NCBI RefSeq assembly: GCF_030012215.1 | Contig: NZ_JASCXX010000035.1 | Coordinates: 1 to 44,739 of the forward strand | Origin: Anaerobaca lacustris | GTDB lineage: Bacteria; Planctomycetota; Phycisphaerae; Sedimentisphaerales; Anaerobacaceae | Length of the DNA: 44,739 nt | Reading direction: 5' to 3' | In this document: one piece after another, positions 17,748 through 28,100 of the stretch | Numbering within the stretch: position 1 is the stretch's first letter | How the letters are laid out: every line of letters starts with the position of its first letter | The notes under the pieces: model-generated | The model's input: the letters and a program-made list of their open reading frames with translations, nothing else | Databases searched by the model: none | Told to the model about the DNA's origin: nothing | Position numbers and translations under genes: made by a program

Positions 17748-20444
17748 ATGAGACGCATTTCGGCAACCATCTTCTGTTGCCTTGTTCTGATCGTGTCCGG
17801 CTTGACGGGGCCCGCTTGTGCCAGGGAGATCCAATTCTCCGACGCCTCCCGCCAAGTGGAAGTCTACGATTTCATGGAGTCGATCATTCATGTCAAGGAC
17901 CCGGACGTCGCCAATCCGTTCACCGATGTATCGGTGCAGGGAATCTTCCGGACCGGCGGGCAGCAGTCGATCCGCGTGGACGGCTTCTGCGACTCGCCCG
18001 ACGGCAGGGTGTTTCGCATCCGCTTCATGCCGACGCGCCCGGGACGCTACGAGTATACAATCCAGTACAAACAGAAGGACGTGGAGCGAACACACCAGGG
18101 CTCCTTCACCGCCGTCAACGCGGGACGCAAGGGCCTGCTCCGCGTCGACCCCGAGAACCGCTGGCACTTCATCTGGGAAGGCACCGGCGAGCACTACTTC
18201 TGGAATGGGACGACCACCTACTATCTGATGGGGTGGGACGATGAGACGATCCGCCGGAGCATCGACCGACTGCACCGGCTGAAGATCAACCGCCTCCGCG
18301 TCCTGGTCTACGGCCGTAACAATCCCCGCCCGTGGGGCCAGCCCGTGGTGCCGACGGAGACGTTCAAACTGCACCTGAACCCCTGGCTCGCGGAGCGACC
18401 GGACGACATCAAAGACCCCGGATTCGACCTGACACGGTTCAACCTCGACCACTGGCAGAAGTACGAGCGGCTTCTGAAGTACGCCCGCGAGAAGGACATG
18501 GTCGTCTCGGTCATCCTCTACATTGGCGGGCAAGTTCTCCCCACGCCATTCGAGGCCGACAGTGAGGAAGAGCGGCTCTACTATCGCTACACGGTCGCGA
18601 GGCTCGCGGCCTTCTCAAACGTGACCTGGGACTTGGGCAATGAATACAACTTTCACCGCACGGCGCCGGACTGGGCCGATCGGATGGGCCACATGGTCAA
18701 GGAATGGGACCCGTATGACCATCTGACCTCGGCACACAACGTCACACATCGCACGCCGAAGTCCACCTGGCTGGACATGCAACTGATTCAGCGATGGGAC
18801 AGCGGCCAAACCGCATTCATGCTCAGCCAGCGAGCCGAGCAGGAGAAGACGGGCTACATCATTCCCCAGATCAATGAAGAATACGGCTACGAGGACCTGT
18901 GGGAGAAGTATCCCGGCCAGCGGGCGGCTGAGACGCGTCGCAAGGATGCCTGGGAGATCTACATGGCCGGCTGTTACCAGACGACCGGCGAGTCGGCCCG
19001 GCAGGGTACCGGCGTCCTGCCCGATACCGGTGGCGGCTGGGTCAACGGCCGGGGCGACGACACGATGACCATGCTCCTGGGCTACAGCCATATCGTCGAT
19101 TTCTTTACCGCCTTTGATTGGTGGAACTGCCAGCCGCTCAGCGAAGCGGTCGAAGGTCCGGCCTCCTGTCTCGGCAAGCCGGGACAGCTCTACATCCTCT
19201 ACTTCCGCGAGGGCGGCCGGACCAATGTCCGGCTCACCGACCACCAGTATCGCGGCAGATGGTTCAACCCGCGAACCGGTCGATGGAAAGGCACCTGCCA
19301 GGGGTCAGGCCCCGGCTGGACCACGCCGCCGACGCCCGACGACAACGACTGGGTCCTGTGGCTCGAGCGAGACGACACTTTGAAGGACACGACACCCCCT
19401 GAGATCGTATCGGTGGTCACAAGCGGTCAGGGTGATAGGATTCTCATCGCGTTTGATGAGCGACCCGAAACGGCTTCCGCAACGAATCCCGCCAACTACC
19501 GCATCACGCCGGAGGTGAAGATTCGCAAGGTTTCGCTCCAAGGCCGCCACGACAAGACGGCCACCCTGTCCGTAGAACCTCTGCAGGAGGATCGCCCATA
19601 CACGTTGACCGTCGAGGGCATCCGGGACCGTGCAGACAACCGCATGAAGGCCACGGAACGGTCCTTCGAGTTCATTCCCGCCGGCCGGCCGTTGGTCGAA
19701 TTGACGTTTGACGAGGGACAAGGGCAAACGGCGAGGAACACAGGAACCACTCGGCAGACCATCCCACATGCGGACGTGATGCGACAGGGACCAACGTGGT
19801 CCACGAACACTCCGCCGGGCGGCGGTTCGCACAGTGTGGACTTCGGCAACGAAGCCGGGCCGCACGCGGTCGATCTACCCAGAGAAGCCACCAAAGTGCT
19901 TGAAGGATTGGCGTCCTTCACCGTCACCGCGTGGGTCAACCCCACAAGCAACAAGGAAGGCCCCGGCGGCAATCGGATCGTACACATGGCCGACACGCTG
20001 GGCTCGCGCGCAGGAATCGACCTGGTTATCACGCGGGATGGCCGTCTGAAGATCGGCGTGAATGAATGGCCCGACAGTACGGCAGCCGTCAGTGAACCAG
20101 GTCTGGTTCCGATGGGTGGAAACGAAGGCGAGGACAACTGGCTGTTCATTGCCGTCACCTACGATTCCACGGCTCCAAAGGAGCATGTGAAGCTCTACAT
20201 CGGCGCTCCGGAAACCGGTGTCCGGCTGCACAAAGCCATCTCGTACGACCGGGGCCCCGTAGGCAAGGGCGCCGGGATACTGACCATCGGACATTTCAAT
20301 CCGAGCCTCCGGGCCAACCACAGCGACCGCATGTTCCGAGGGCTCATCGACGAGGTGCGGATCTTCGGCAGCAGAACCGACGGAGCCGGCGCGTTGTCGC
20401 TTGAACGAATCAGCGCCATGCAGACAGCCGCCCCCACGCGCTAG
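17748..20444 (+). CDS. Secreted DUF5060-type glycoside hydrolase with C-terminal LamG domain
   Basis: The 898-residue protein starts at 17748, after GGAGT, with a signal peptide ending near ACA (about residue 25). A DUF5060-like beta domain (about 28-125) precedes a TIM-barrel domain (about 130-430). WDLGNEYNFH supplies a likely acid/base Glu and IINEEYGYE-like IPQINEEYGYE a likely nucleophile, the clan-A arrangement. A beta domain with YILYFREGGRTNVRL and WFNPRTGRW resembles the C-terminal domain seen after DUF4038 glycosidases. An Ig-like domain (about 545-640) and LamG domain (about 645-890) follow. It likely cuts a polysaccharide side chain outside the cell and feeds the adjacent importer (inference). 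Confidence 0.85.
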   Translation: MRRISATIFCCLVLIVSGLTGPACAREIQFSDASRQVEVYDFMESIIHVKDPDVANPFTDVSVQGIFRTGGQQSIRVDGFCDSPDGRVFRIRFMPTRPGRYEYTIQYKQKDVERTHQGSFTAVNAGRKGLLRVDPENRWHFIWEGTGEHYFWNGTTTYYLMGWDDETIRRSIDRLHRLKINRLRVLVYGRNNPRPWGQPVVPTETFKLHLNPWLAERPDDIKDPGFDLTRFNLDHWQKYERLLKYAREKDMVVSVILYIGGQVLPTPFEADSEEERLYYRYTVARLAAFSNVTWDLGNEYNFHRTAPDWADRMGHMVKEWDPYDHLTSAHNVTHRTPKSTWLDMQLIQRWDSGQTAFMLSQRAEQEKTGYIIPQINEEYGYEDLWEKYPGQRAAETRRKDAWEIYMAGCYQTTGESARQGTGVLPDTGGGWVNGRGDDTMTMLLGYSHIVDFFTAFDWWNCQPLSEAVEGPASCLGKPGQLYILYFREGGRTNVRLTDHQYRGRWFNPRTGRWKGTCQGSGPGWTTPPTPDDNDWVLWLERDDTLKDTTPPEIVSVVTSGQGDRILIAFDERPETASATNPANYRITPEVKIRKVSLQGRHDKTATLSVEPLQEDRPYTLTVEGIRDRADNRMKATERSFEFIPAGRPLVELTFDEGQGQTARNTGTTRQTIPHADVMRQGPTWSTNTPPGGGSHSVDFGNEAGPHAVDLPREATKVLEGLASFTVTAWVNPTSNKEGPGGNRIVHMADTLGSRAGIDLVITRDGRLKIGVNEWPDSTAAVSEPGLVPMGGNEGEDNWLFIAVTYDSTAPKEHVKLYIGAPETGVRLHKAISYDRGPVGKGAGILTIGHFNPSLRANHSDRMFRGLIDEVRIFGSRTDGAGALSLERISAMQTAAPTR

Positions 20445-20467
20445 CGTCACTACGACAGGAGACATCA

Positions 20468-21772
20468 TTGGAACTCGTTCGCAAACTCAAGCAGCGACAG
20501 GCCGAGGGCAACCCGGTTTCTGTGGGCCTGATCGGCTGCGGCCAGATGGGATCGGGACTCGCTCACACGATCAACAACATCGACGGCATGACCGTACGCG
20601 CCATCGCCGACATCGATCCCCAGCGCGGGATCGCCACCTTTCGCGAGATGGGCGTTCCACGCGACGCCATCTGCTCGGCCGAAACGGCCGGACAGCTTCA
20701 GGATGCGCTAGCGGCCCATCGTGTGGCGGTTACGCCGAACGCAGAACTTCTCACGCAGGCCGAGACGATCGAGGCCAACGTCGAGGCAACCGGCGTGCCC
20801 GACGTCGGCGCATTCATCGCGCTGCGCTCCATCGAGAACCGCAAGCCCATCATCATGCTCAACGTCGAAACCGATGTCACTGTAGGCGCCCATCTCAATC
20901 ATCTGGCCCGCAAGACCGGCGCGCTCTACACGGTGGCCTCCGGCGATGAACCGGGGGTGTGCAAGATGCTGTTCGATCAGGCCGTGCTGATGGGCTTCGA
21001 GGTGATCTGCCTGGGCAAATGCAAGAACAACCCCATCGACTACGACATGACGCCGCAGCGATGCGAGGCCGAGGCACGCTCGAAGGACATGAACTCCAAG
21101 ATCCTTGCGTCGTTCATCGACGGCACGAAGACGATGGTGGAGATGGCGGCCGTCTCCAATGCCACCGGCCTGCTGCCCGACCGGCCCGGGATGCACGGCG
21201 CAAAGGTTGAGATCGAGGACCTGGCTCGCACATTTGTCCCCAGGGAAGCCGGGGGCATCTTCGCGCACCGAGGCACCGTGGAGTATTCCACGGGCCGCTT
21301 TGCCCCGGGCGTCTTTGCCGTCGTCTACACGGACGATGCGCGAATCCGCAAGGACATGAAGTTCATCACCAAGGCCGAGGGTCCGTATTACCTCCACTAT
21401 CGGCCTTACCACCTGTGCGATTTGGAGACGCCGCAGTCGATTGCCGAAGCGGTCCTGCTCCATGAGGTCACGGTGGCGGCCGAGACCATGCATTCCGAAG
21501 TCGTCGCCGTCGCCAAACGCAATCTCCAGGCCGGCGCCAGGATCGGAGGGATCGGAAGCGCCGACATCTATGGACGGATCTATACCTACGCTGAGGCGCA
21601 GAAACAGAAGGCTGTCCCGCTTGGAATCGCGCCCGGAGGCGTGGTGACGCGCGACATCGCCAAAGGCGAGGTTCTCTCACAGACTGCTTTCGCGCCGGAC
21701 GATTCGACCTTCATCTACAAGTTGCGCCAACAGCAGGATGAATGGCTCGTCCGGGAAGGACGGAGTGCATGA
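20468..21772 (+). CDS. SAF-domain NAD(P)-dependent oxidoreductase (plus-arm paralogue)
   Basis: The 434-residue protein is a paralogue of the one at 6957-8306: [15 protein letters not shown] Rossmann motif, [46 protein letters not shown] and a C-terminal SAF-like region ([13 protein letters not shown], about residues 335-415). It begins with TTG at 20468, supported by AGGAG eight bases upstream; no ATG is available before the first strand. Its stop forms an ATGA overlap with the next dehydrogenase. Two diverged copies in one locus suggest two successive or alternative sugar-phosphate reactions. Confidence 0.82.
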   Translation: MELVRKLKQRQAEGNPVSVGLIGCGQMGSGLAHTINNIDGMTVRAIADIDPQRGIATFREMGVPRDAICSAETAGQLQDALAAHRVAVTPNAELLTQAETIEANVEATGVPDVGAFIALRSIENRKPIIMLNVETDVTVGAHLNHLARKTGALYTVASGDEPGVCKMLFDQAVLMGFEVICLGKCKNNPIDYDMTPQRCEAEARSKDMNSKILASFIDGTKTMVEMAAVSNATGLLPDRPGMHGAKVEIEDLARTFVPREAGGIFAHRGTVEYSTGRFAPGVFAVVYTDDARIRKDMKFITKAEGPYYLHYRPYHLCDLETPQSIAEAVLLHEVTVAAETMHSEVVAVAKRNLQAGARIGGIGSADIYGRIYTYAEAQKQKAVPLGIAPGGVVTRDIAKGEVLSQTAFAPDDSTFIYKLRQQQDEWLVREGRSA

Positions 21773-22815
21773 CAATGAAGGCCATCCTCGTGCGAGCGCC
21801 GATGGACTTCGGCTTGGAGGACGTCCCCGTGCCGGAGTGTTCCTCCAGGGGGCTACTGCTGAGAGTCCTTGCCTGCGGCCTATGTGGGTCGGATCTGCGA
21901 ACGCTTCGCAGCGGACATCGCAAGGTCACGTTGCCCTGGATTCTCGGTCACGAGATCAGCGGCGAGGTCGCCGAGGTGGGAGATCGATATCGCGGTCCCT
22001 GGCAGCAAGGGGTTCGGTTGTCCATAGCACCCTTGGTCTACTGCGGGCGATGCGACTTCTGCCAATCGGGCCAATGTGAATTGTGCGAGGATTATCGAGA
22101 AATCGCACAGACCTGGCCCGGCGGGTTCGCCGAGTACATGGCAATCCCGGAGGAGGCGATTCAGAGAGGCACCATCCGGCCGGTGCCTGAGGGATTGGAC
22201 ATGGACCTGGCGGCCATTGCCGAGCCCGTCTCTTCCTGTATCCACGCCCAGGAGAAGGGCGCCATCGGATTGGGTGACACAGTGGTCGTGATGGGAGCCG
22301 GGCCGATCGGCTGCATCCATATCGCCCTGGCGAGAGCCCGCGGCGCCGATGCGGTGATTGCCGTGGACGTCAACGAGTGCCGTCTGGCACAGGCAAAGCA
22401 ATTCGGTCCGGATGCTCTCGTCAACGCAAGTCGGAACGATGCGGCCGGTGAAATCCGTCGGCTCACCGGCGGTCGCGGCGCCGAGGTTGTCATCACAGCG
22501 AATCCTTCGGGCCAAGCCCAGATTCAGGCGGTGGAGATGGCGCGCAAAGGCGGGCGCATCCTGCTGTTCGGCGGGCTGCCCAAGACCGACAGTCGGCCAC
22601 AGATCGATATGAACCTCGTCCACTACAACGCCCTGCACCTGATCGGAACCACGATCTTCGCCCCGCGCCATCATCACCAGGCCCTGAGCATGCTGGCCGA
22701 CGGTCGTATCGACGGCAGATCGCTCATCACACATCGCGGCCGCCTGGAGGACTTCGCGGCCGTCGCCGGCGAAGCGCTCGAAGGCAACGTGTGCAAAGCT
22801 GTCATTCAACCATGA
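21769..22815 (+). CDS. Zinc-dependent alcohol/polyol dehydrogenase (plus-arm paralogue)
   Basis: The 348-residue MDR enzyme contains [20 protein letters not shown], the structural zinc motif [15 protein letters not shown] and [20 protein letters not shown]. The start at 21769 overlaps the preceding stop by ATGA; 21775 is possible. It keeps the same length and GGLPK segment as the paralogue at 8310-9356 but lacks close identity elsewhere, so the substrates may differ in chirality or carbon position. Confidence 0.86.
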   Translation: MTMKAILVRAPMDFGLEDVPVPECSSRGLLLRVLACGLCGSDLRTLRSGHRKVTLPWILGHEISGEVAEVGDRYRGPWQQGVRLSIAPLVYCGRCDFCQSGQCELCEDYREIAQTWPGGFAEYMAIPEEAIQRGTIRPVPEGLDMDLAAIAEPVSSCIHAQEKGAIGLGDTVVVMGAGPIGCIHIALARARGADAVIAVDVNECRLAQAKQFGPDALVNASRNDAAGEIRRLTGGRGAEVVITANPSGQAQIQAVEMARKGGRILLFGGLPKTDSRPQIDMNLVHYNALHLIGTTIFAPRHHHQALSMLADGRIDGRSLITHRGRLEDFAAVAGEALEGNVCKAVIQP

Positions 22816-22826
22816 AGGTATTGCCC

Positions 22827-23345
22827 ATGACCGATGGAAATCCTCAAGCTCTCTTCCCGATTACGAACATCGCGCAGGTCTGCGTCATCGTGCCGGATCT
22901 GGACAAGGCTGTCGAGAACTACTGGAAGGTCTTCGGGATCGGGCCGTGGACGTTCTACACGTATAGCAAGCCGCTGGTCAAGCGGATGACGCGGCACGGC
23001 CGGCCCTGTGAATACCAGATGCGCGTCGCGCTGGCCAATGTCGGTCCAATGCGAATCGAGCTCATCGAACCGCTGGAAGGCGATACCGTCTACAGTGAGT
23101 TCGTCGCCCGGCACGGCTACGGCGTCCACCACATAGGTGTTCTGATCGAGAACATGAACGAGGCGTTAGACCGGGCCCGGCAGGCGGGACTTGAAATGAC
23201 ACAGGATGGAGCAGGGTTCGGCCCCGACGACGATGGGCACTACGCCTATCTCGCCACCGAGGATCTCATTGGAACAACCGTTGAACTGATCGAACGGCCC
23301 AAGCGACGAAATCAGCCGGAGAAGGTTTACCCACCAGAGGAATGA
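22827..23345 (+). CDS. VOC-superfamily protein (glyoxalase/epimerase-like)
   Basis: The 172-residue protein has two beta-alpha-beta-beta-beta units typical of vicinal-oxygen-chelate enzymes: AQVCVIVPDLDKAVENYWKV near the N-terminus and YGVHHIGVLIENMNEALDRA in the centre, with a C-terminal ATEDLIGTTVELIE carrying the likely metal Glu. It may be an epimerase, lyase or isomerase of a sugar acid or keto sugar. The ATG at 22827 has GAAGG eight bases upstream; 22812 overlaps the previous stop and is an alternative. It ends the plus-arm operon. Confidence 0.78.
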   Translation: MTDGNPQALFPITNIAQVCVIVPDLDKAVENYWKVFGIGPWTFYTYSKPLVKRMTRHGRPCEYQMRVALANVGPMRIELIEPLEGDTVYSEFVARHGYGVHHIGVLIENMNEALDRARQAGLEMTQDGAGFGPDDDGHYAYLATEDLIGTTVELIERPKRRNQPEKVYPPEE

Positions 23346-23697
23346 CACCATGCTGCATCGTATCCCCCACTGATGGAAATCGCTTTGACCGTCCGCAGTT
23401 GCTGTCAAAGGTCCCTACAGACACTTGTACGGCTTCGGAGGGATTCTCGCGCGCTCGTGTGATTGTTCGTGTCCTGCCGCCTCGGCTTTCGGCGGGCAGG
23501 GTCATGCCAGTCGCTTTGCTTGGTTTCGGTCATGGCGAGTCTGTTGGAAGGTCTCGACGAGATGTTCACGATTGACCGGCTTGACTTGCCCCTGTAAGCC
23601 TCTGCTTATCGAACACCCCGGGGCCATTGTCGGAAACGGCTCCGTGTTAACGGCGTATTGGATCACCATTTTGGAACGCCATTGACCTGATCCTTCA
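23346..23697. other. Gene-free stretch after the plus-arm operon
   Basis: No supported coding sequence was found. An imperfect hairpin at 23473-23500 (CCTGCCGCC pairing with GGCGGGCAGG with one bulge) could end the operon transcript but has no T-run. The stretch marks the boundary between the sugar locus and a region with recombinase remnants. Confidence 0.4.
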
Positions 23698-23916
23698 TCA
23701 GCGGTCCTGCTCGAGAGTCTTTGGATTCTGGGCCATCCGCGGCGCGACGACCCTCGTCTCGAATACGCCGAAATCACGAAGCTCGATGCGATTGCCTCGG
23801 GCCAGTTCATGGCTGACTTCATCAAGGAACGCCTGAACCACAGCCTTGGCGCATGTGTGCGTGGCGCCCGTGCTCTCAGCGATGCACGCGACAAGGTCCC
23901 TCTTGGTAGGGGCCAT
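23698..23916 (-). pseudogene. HU/IHF-family DNA-binding protein, C-terminally truncated
   Basis: The 72-residue protein aligns in its layout with bacterial HU: a two-helix N-terminus (KRDLVACIAESTGATHTCAK), RIELRDFGVFETR, and the start of the arm region ending NPKTLEQDR. Normal HU proteins have about 90 residues with a further PAS-like tail (GRNPKTGE then about 15 residues). The stop cuts the tail, so it may be a shortened but functional variant or a remnant. It begins three bases after the stop of a small Cys-rich ORF on the same strand. Confidence 0.6.
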
Positions 23917-23919
23917 GAT

Positions 23920-24171
23920 CTACCCGCCAGCCCCACAGCAATGATCCATTTGTGTTGGTCGGAACCAGAGGCCAGTGTATTGCGAAAGGTTATGGCAGGC
24001 AAGCTTCCATGTGTCATGGGGGCAACGCCGGCACCGCAGATGCTGCCAGAGTGCATCGGGCGCACGGATTCGGGGCGATACGATCTGGGTGAGGGGGCAT
24101 GGTTCTGGTTGTTCTATGCCCTTGAAGGGGCCGAACTCTAAGTCTTTTTTCAGAATTGAGTTATATGGCAT
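23920..24171 (-). CDS. Small Cys-rich ORF upstream of the HU-like gene, function unknown
   Basis: An 83-residue ORF ends in LRCRRCPHDTWKLACHNLS and WFRPTQMDHCCGAGG, giving closely spaced Cys and His residues that could form a zinc site. Translation could be coupled to the HU-like gene, which starts three bases later. No clear ribosome-binding site precedes its ATG. I do not recognise a family, and it may be a remnant. Confidence 0.35.
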   Translation of the reverse strand: MPYNSILKKDLEFGPFKGIEQPEPCPLTQIVSPRIRAPDALWQHLRCRRCPHDTWKLACHNLSQYTGLWFRPTQMDHCCGAGG

Positions 24172-24267
24172 GGGTGCACGCCTGGCCGGCCCGTGTCTCC
24201 CTTCTGTCTCCACCCGGTTTGCGGATGCCCCTCGCCAGTGGTCTTGGCAGACAAAACCGCCGATACA

Positions 24268-24825
24268 ATGGACACCATGAGAAAAGCATGGGTCTACAAA
24301 CGAAAGCACATCAAGGGATGGTGGTGCGGGTGGTACGAAGGAGGCAAGAGGAAAGCCAAGGCTCTGCCGAGCAAGGCACTGGCCGAGCACTTTCGCCACA
24401 TCAAGTACACCGAACTCAACTCCGATGTGTTCACCAGCGTGGTTCACTTCGACCGACACACGATCTCGACCCGCAACCGCAAGGCCGGCAAAGCGATGCC
24501 GGAACGCCCTGTCCCCGAGGAGACCATGACCGAATTGTCCAACCATGTCGCCACACTCCCCGATGGCCAGGAGCAGCTTTTTGCCGACAAATTCAACACC
24601 AAGAAATGGGACCGGATACGCGAACAAGTCAAATTCCCTGGTCTGACATTCCAGGTTCTACGGAGGACCTTCGCCTCACTCCTGGCCCAGCGGGGTGTGT
24701 CCACGGCGGTGACGCAGCGATTGCTGGAGCACTCCAGTCCGCAGCTCACGAATGACGTGTGCGCCAACGTCGATCCGGTGTTGCGACAGGCAGTCGGTCT
24801 GCTGTCCGTGGCAAGCCGGGTATGA
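24268..24825 (+). pseudogene. Degenerate tyrosine recombinase/integrase remnant
   Basis: The N-terminus (RKAWVYKRKHIKGWWCGWY and the KRKAKALPSKALAEHF segment) resembles an integrase arm-binding domain, and the C-terminus (LRRTFASLLAQRGVSTAVTQ, LLEHSSPQLTNDVCANV) is the end of a catalytic domain. At about 185 residues it is half the usual length: the core-binding domain and first catalytic Arg box are missing. The usual FHDLRR reads FQVLRR and the position of the nucleophilic Tyr before ANV is Cys. It should be inactive, leaving a scar of a mobile element. Confidence 0.75.
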
Positions 24826-25165
24826 GACCTATCCATCCGCATATGGCGCCCGGACAGATTTGTATTGGGCTCGTTCGCGTTTGACAGTAGACTGGTCAGG
24901 GCACGGGTCGCCGGGTGTGTGCTGTCCGAAGTGGGGGGTATCTGTGTGGCTTGATCGCCGTCGATCGCTGGAATGTCTATGCGGTCCAAAGCCGGCAGTT
25001 CGTGAGGTTTGCATTCACAGAACGGCTGTGACAGCCTCTGGTGTCGTCAAGGTCACCGATTCCCAAAGGGACGCTGGTTCGAGCGCTCCCCTCGCAGTGA
25101 CATGGTCTGCCCCGGTTCAGCGTGCCCACAACAGAGACTGGCTCCAAGTGGAGGCCGAGTGACAT
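24826..25165. other. Gene-free stretch before the PAS histidine kinase
   Basis: No supported gene was found. It must hold the histidine kinase promoter, but a TTGACA near 24883 has no matching -10, so none is called. Confidence 0.3.
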
Positions 25166-28100
25166 ATGACAGAGCAGGGACGCGACATCGGGCACGGACA
25201 GGCGGGTCGTACATTGAACGAGGAGGTCCGCTCCTTGCGCACGAGGTTGACCCGATTCGAGCGGGCGAAGGGCGAACATGACGCTACGGCAGAGCTTTAC
25301 CGTGCCGTGGTCGACAACTCCGCCCAGGGTCTGGCCGTCATCGAGAATGGCCATATTGTGTTTGCCAATCGAAACATGGAGACTCTCACCGGCTACAGCG
25401 TCGAAGAACTCAGGGCCATGTCCGTCGAGCAGGTCCGAACTCTGGTCCATCCGGAGGATCAGCAACTCGTTTGGAGTCGTCATCGGGATCGCCTGGCGGG
25501 GGACGACCCACGAAACCACTGCGACTTTCGAGTGATTCACAGGGATGGGACTGTGCGATGGCTCCGGCTGTACGCCAACCGAATTACCTATCGTGGTCGT
25601 GATGCGGTACAGGCGGCCTGCGTGGATATCTCGGATTGGAGACAGGCCGAGGAGCGGCAGGCCCATATCAAGAAGGTGCTGCTGGCCATCCGAAGCATCG
25701 ATCAACTCATTGTCGCCGAGACCGACCGGCAGAAGCTCACCGAGCGGGCCTGCGCGAACCTGACCGAGACCTTGGGCTATTTCAGCGCGTGGATCGCTCT
25801 GTTGGACAAGACGGGCCAATCCATAGCAATGACGGCAGCGTCCGGCTTCGATGGTGACTTCGAGGCGATGCGCGGACGGCTCGAGAGAGGCGAATTCCCT
25901 CGCTGCATGACCGAATCGCTTTGGGAGGACACGACCGTCGTTGTGGGTGGGCCGAAAAATGACTGCCCGGAGTGCCCGGTTGCGCCGGTACATGGCAGCC
26001 GCGCGGGGCTGGCCCGGCGTCTGGCCTCCAGTGGCAAGGTCTATGGCGTGCTGGTCGTGTCGGTCCCCGGTCCCTACGCTCACGATCTCGAAGAGCAGGA
26101 CCTTTTCAGGGAACTGGCCGATGACCTGGGTCTTGCGCTGCATAGGATCGAGGCGGCCGAAGCGCTGCGAGACAGCGAGGCCCGATACCGGCGTTTTGTG
26201 GAGACGGCCCTCGAGGGGATCTGGGCTATGAATCCCGAGCACGAGACGACCTTCGTCAACGAACGCATGGCGTCGATGCTCGGATATGCGCCACAGCAGA
26301 TGCTCGGACGCAAAGTCGAAGACTTCATGTTCGAAGAAGACCTTCCCGCCCACCGCCGGCGGATGCAGAGCCGTCACGAAGGCAAGGGCGGGCAATACGA
26401 GCACCGGTTCCGCCGCGCGGACGGCAGGGAAGTGTGGACCCTGGTCTCGGCCACGGCCATCGTGTCTGAACAGGGGCAATTCGGCGGCTCGTTCGCCATG
26501 TTTACGGACATCACCGAACGCAAGCGGGCCATCCGGGCGCTGGAACGGAGCGAACAGCGGTATCGCGCCCTCTTTGAAGGTTCGCCGATTGGGATCGGTC
26601 TGGCCGAGCTTGACGGCCATGTCCTGGCCGCCAATCAGGCAATGGAGGAATTGCTTGGCTATTCAGTCGAGCAGTGGGAGCATCTGAACCTCGCGAATCT
26701 CTATGAGGACCCGAAAGACAGGATTGCTTTGATCGAACGAGTCCAACGGGATGGGCGCGTCAGAAACTATCCGCTGCGGTTGAGACACAAGGACGGTCGT
26801 CCGGTCGACGTCCTGCTCAGCACGTCGCTGATTCAATCCGAAGGTCGGGCACTCCTACAGACGATGTGTGTTGATATCACCGACCGCGTGCGTGCTCAGG
26901 AGGAGTTGGCCGAGGCCTCCAGACGCCTGCGCGAGGCGGTCCGGGCGGGCAATGTCGGGCTCTGGGACTGGGACCTGGCCACCAATCGCGTGCAGTACTC
27001 GCCCGAATGGAAACGGCAGATCGGCTACGACGAGCATGAGATCACAGACAGCTTCGAGGAGTGGCAAAGCCGCGTCCATCCCGAGGATCTGGCGCCCACG
27101 CTGGCACGGGTCCACCGGGCGATTGCGGACGGCAGTGCCGAGTATTTCACCGAATTTCGCTTTCGCCACAAGGACGGTTCCTATCGGTGGATTCTGGCCC
27201 AGTCCTCGGTCTTCTGTGACGAAGCGGGCCGGCCGAGTCGCGTGCTGGGTTCGCACATCGATATTACGAACCAGAAGCGAATAGAGGCTGCTTTGCAGGA
27301 GAGTGAGGAGCGATTACGGCTGGCCCACAAGGCTACCAACGATGTGGTCTGGGACTGGGATGTTGTTCACGACGCGCAGCGATGGAATCCGGCCGGAGTA
27401 AGCGTATTCGGCTGGAAGGACATCGTCGAGGCGCCCCAGACGGCCGGTTGGTGGGTCGGGCGCGTTCATCCCGAGGACCGACAACGTGTAGACGAGGGCT
27501 TCTTCGCGGTCGTGAACGACCCGGCGAGAAACCACTGGCAGGATGAATACCGATTCCGCAGGGCTGATGGCAGTTATGCCGAGGTCCTGGATCGCGGGCA
27601 CGTTCTGCGCAACGATAACGGAGAGGCGGTGCGGATGATTGGCGCGATGCTCGATATCACCGAGCGCAAGCGAGCGGAAGAGACGCTGAATCGCCAGCGT
27701 GCCGAGCTCCAGGCAATTTACGACCACGCGCCGGTGATGATGTGCGTGCTGGACCCCGATCGCCGGGTGCTCTTTGCGAACCGGGCGTTTACGGAGTTCA
27801 CCGGTGTTTCTGAGAGCCATCTGCGGCAAGGTCGCGCCTGTGGGGTGTTTGGGTGCATCAACGCCAAGGACGATCCGCGCGGCTGCGGGTTCGGACCGGC
27901 CTGCCAGGGATGCGCCCTGCGCCGGGCTTTGGACGTTACGCTCAGGACGGGAGTCGGCCATCGAAACATCGAATACCGTGCTACGATCGAGCACAATACG
28001 AGTCGGCGGGACGTCGTATTGATCGGCGCGACCGCCGCAATCCACACGGGCGAGCACACCAACGCTCTGCTGTGTCTGGAGGACCGCACCGAGCAGGAAC

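Noticed and set aside
23473-23500. Hairpin after the VOC gene as a terminator
   Set aside because: The stem has a bulge and there is no T-run, so it is noted but not called.
24883-24888. TTGACA as promoter of the PAS histidine kinase
   Set aside because: No -10-like hexamer lies at a suitable distance.
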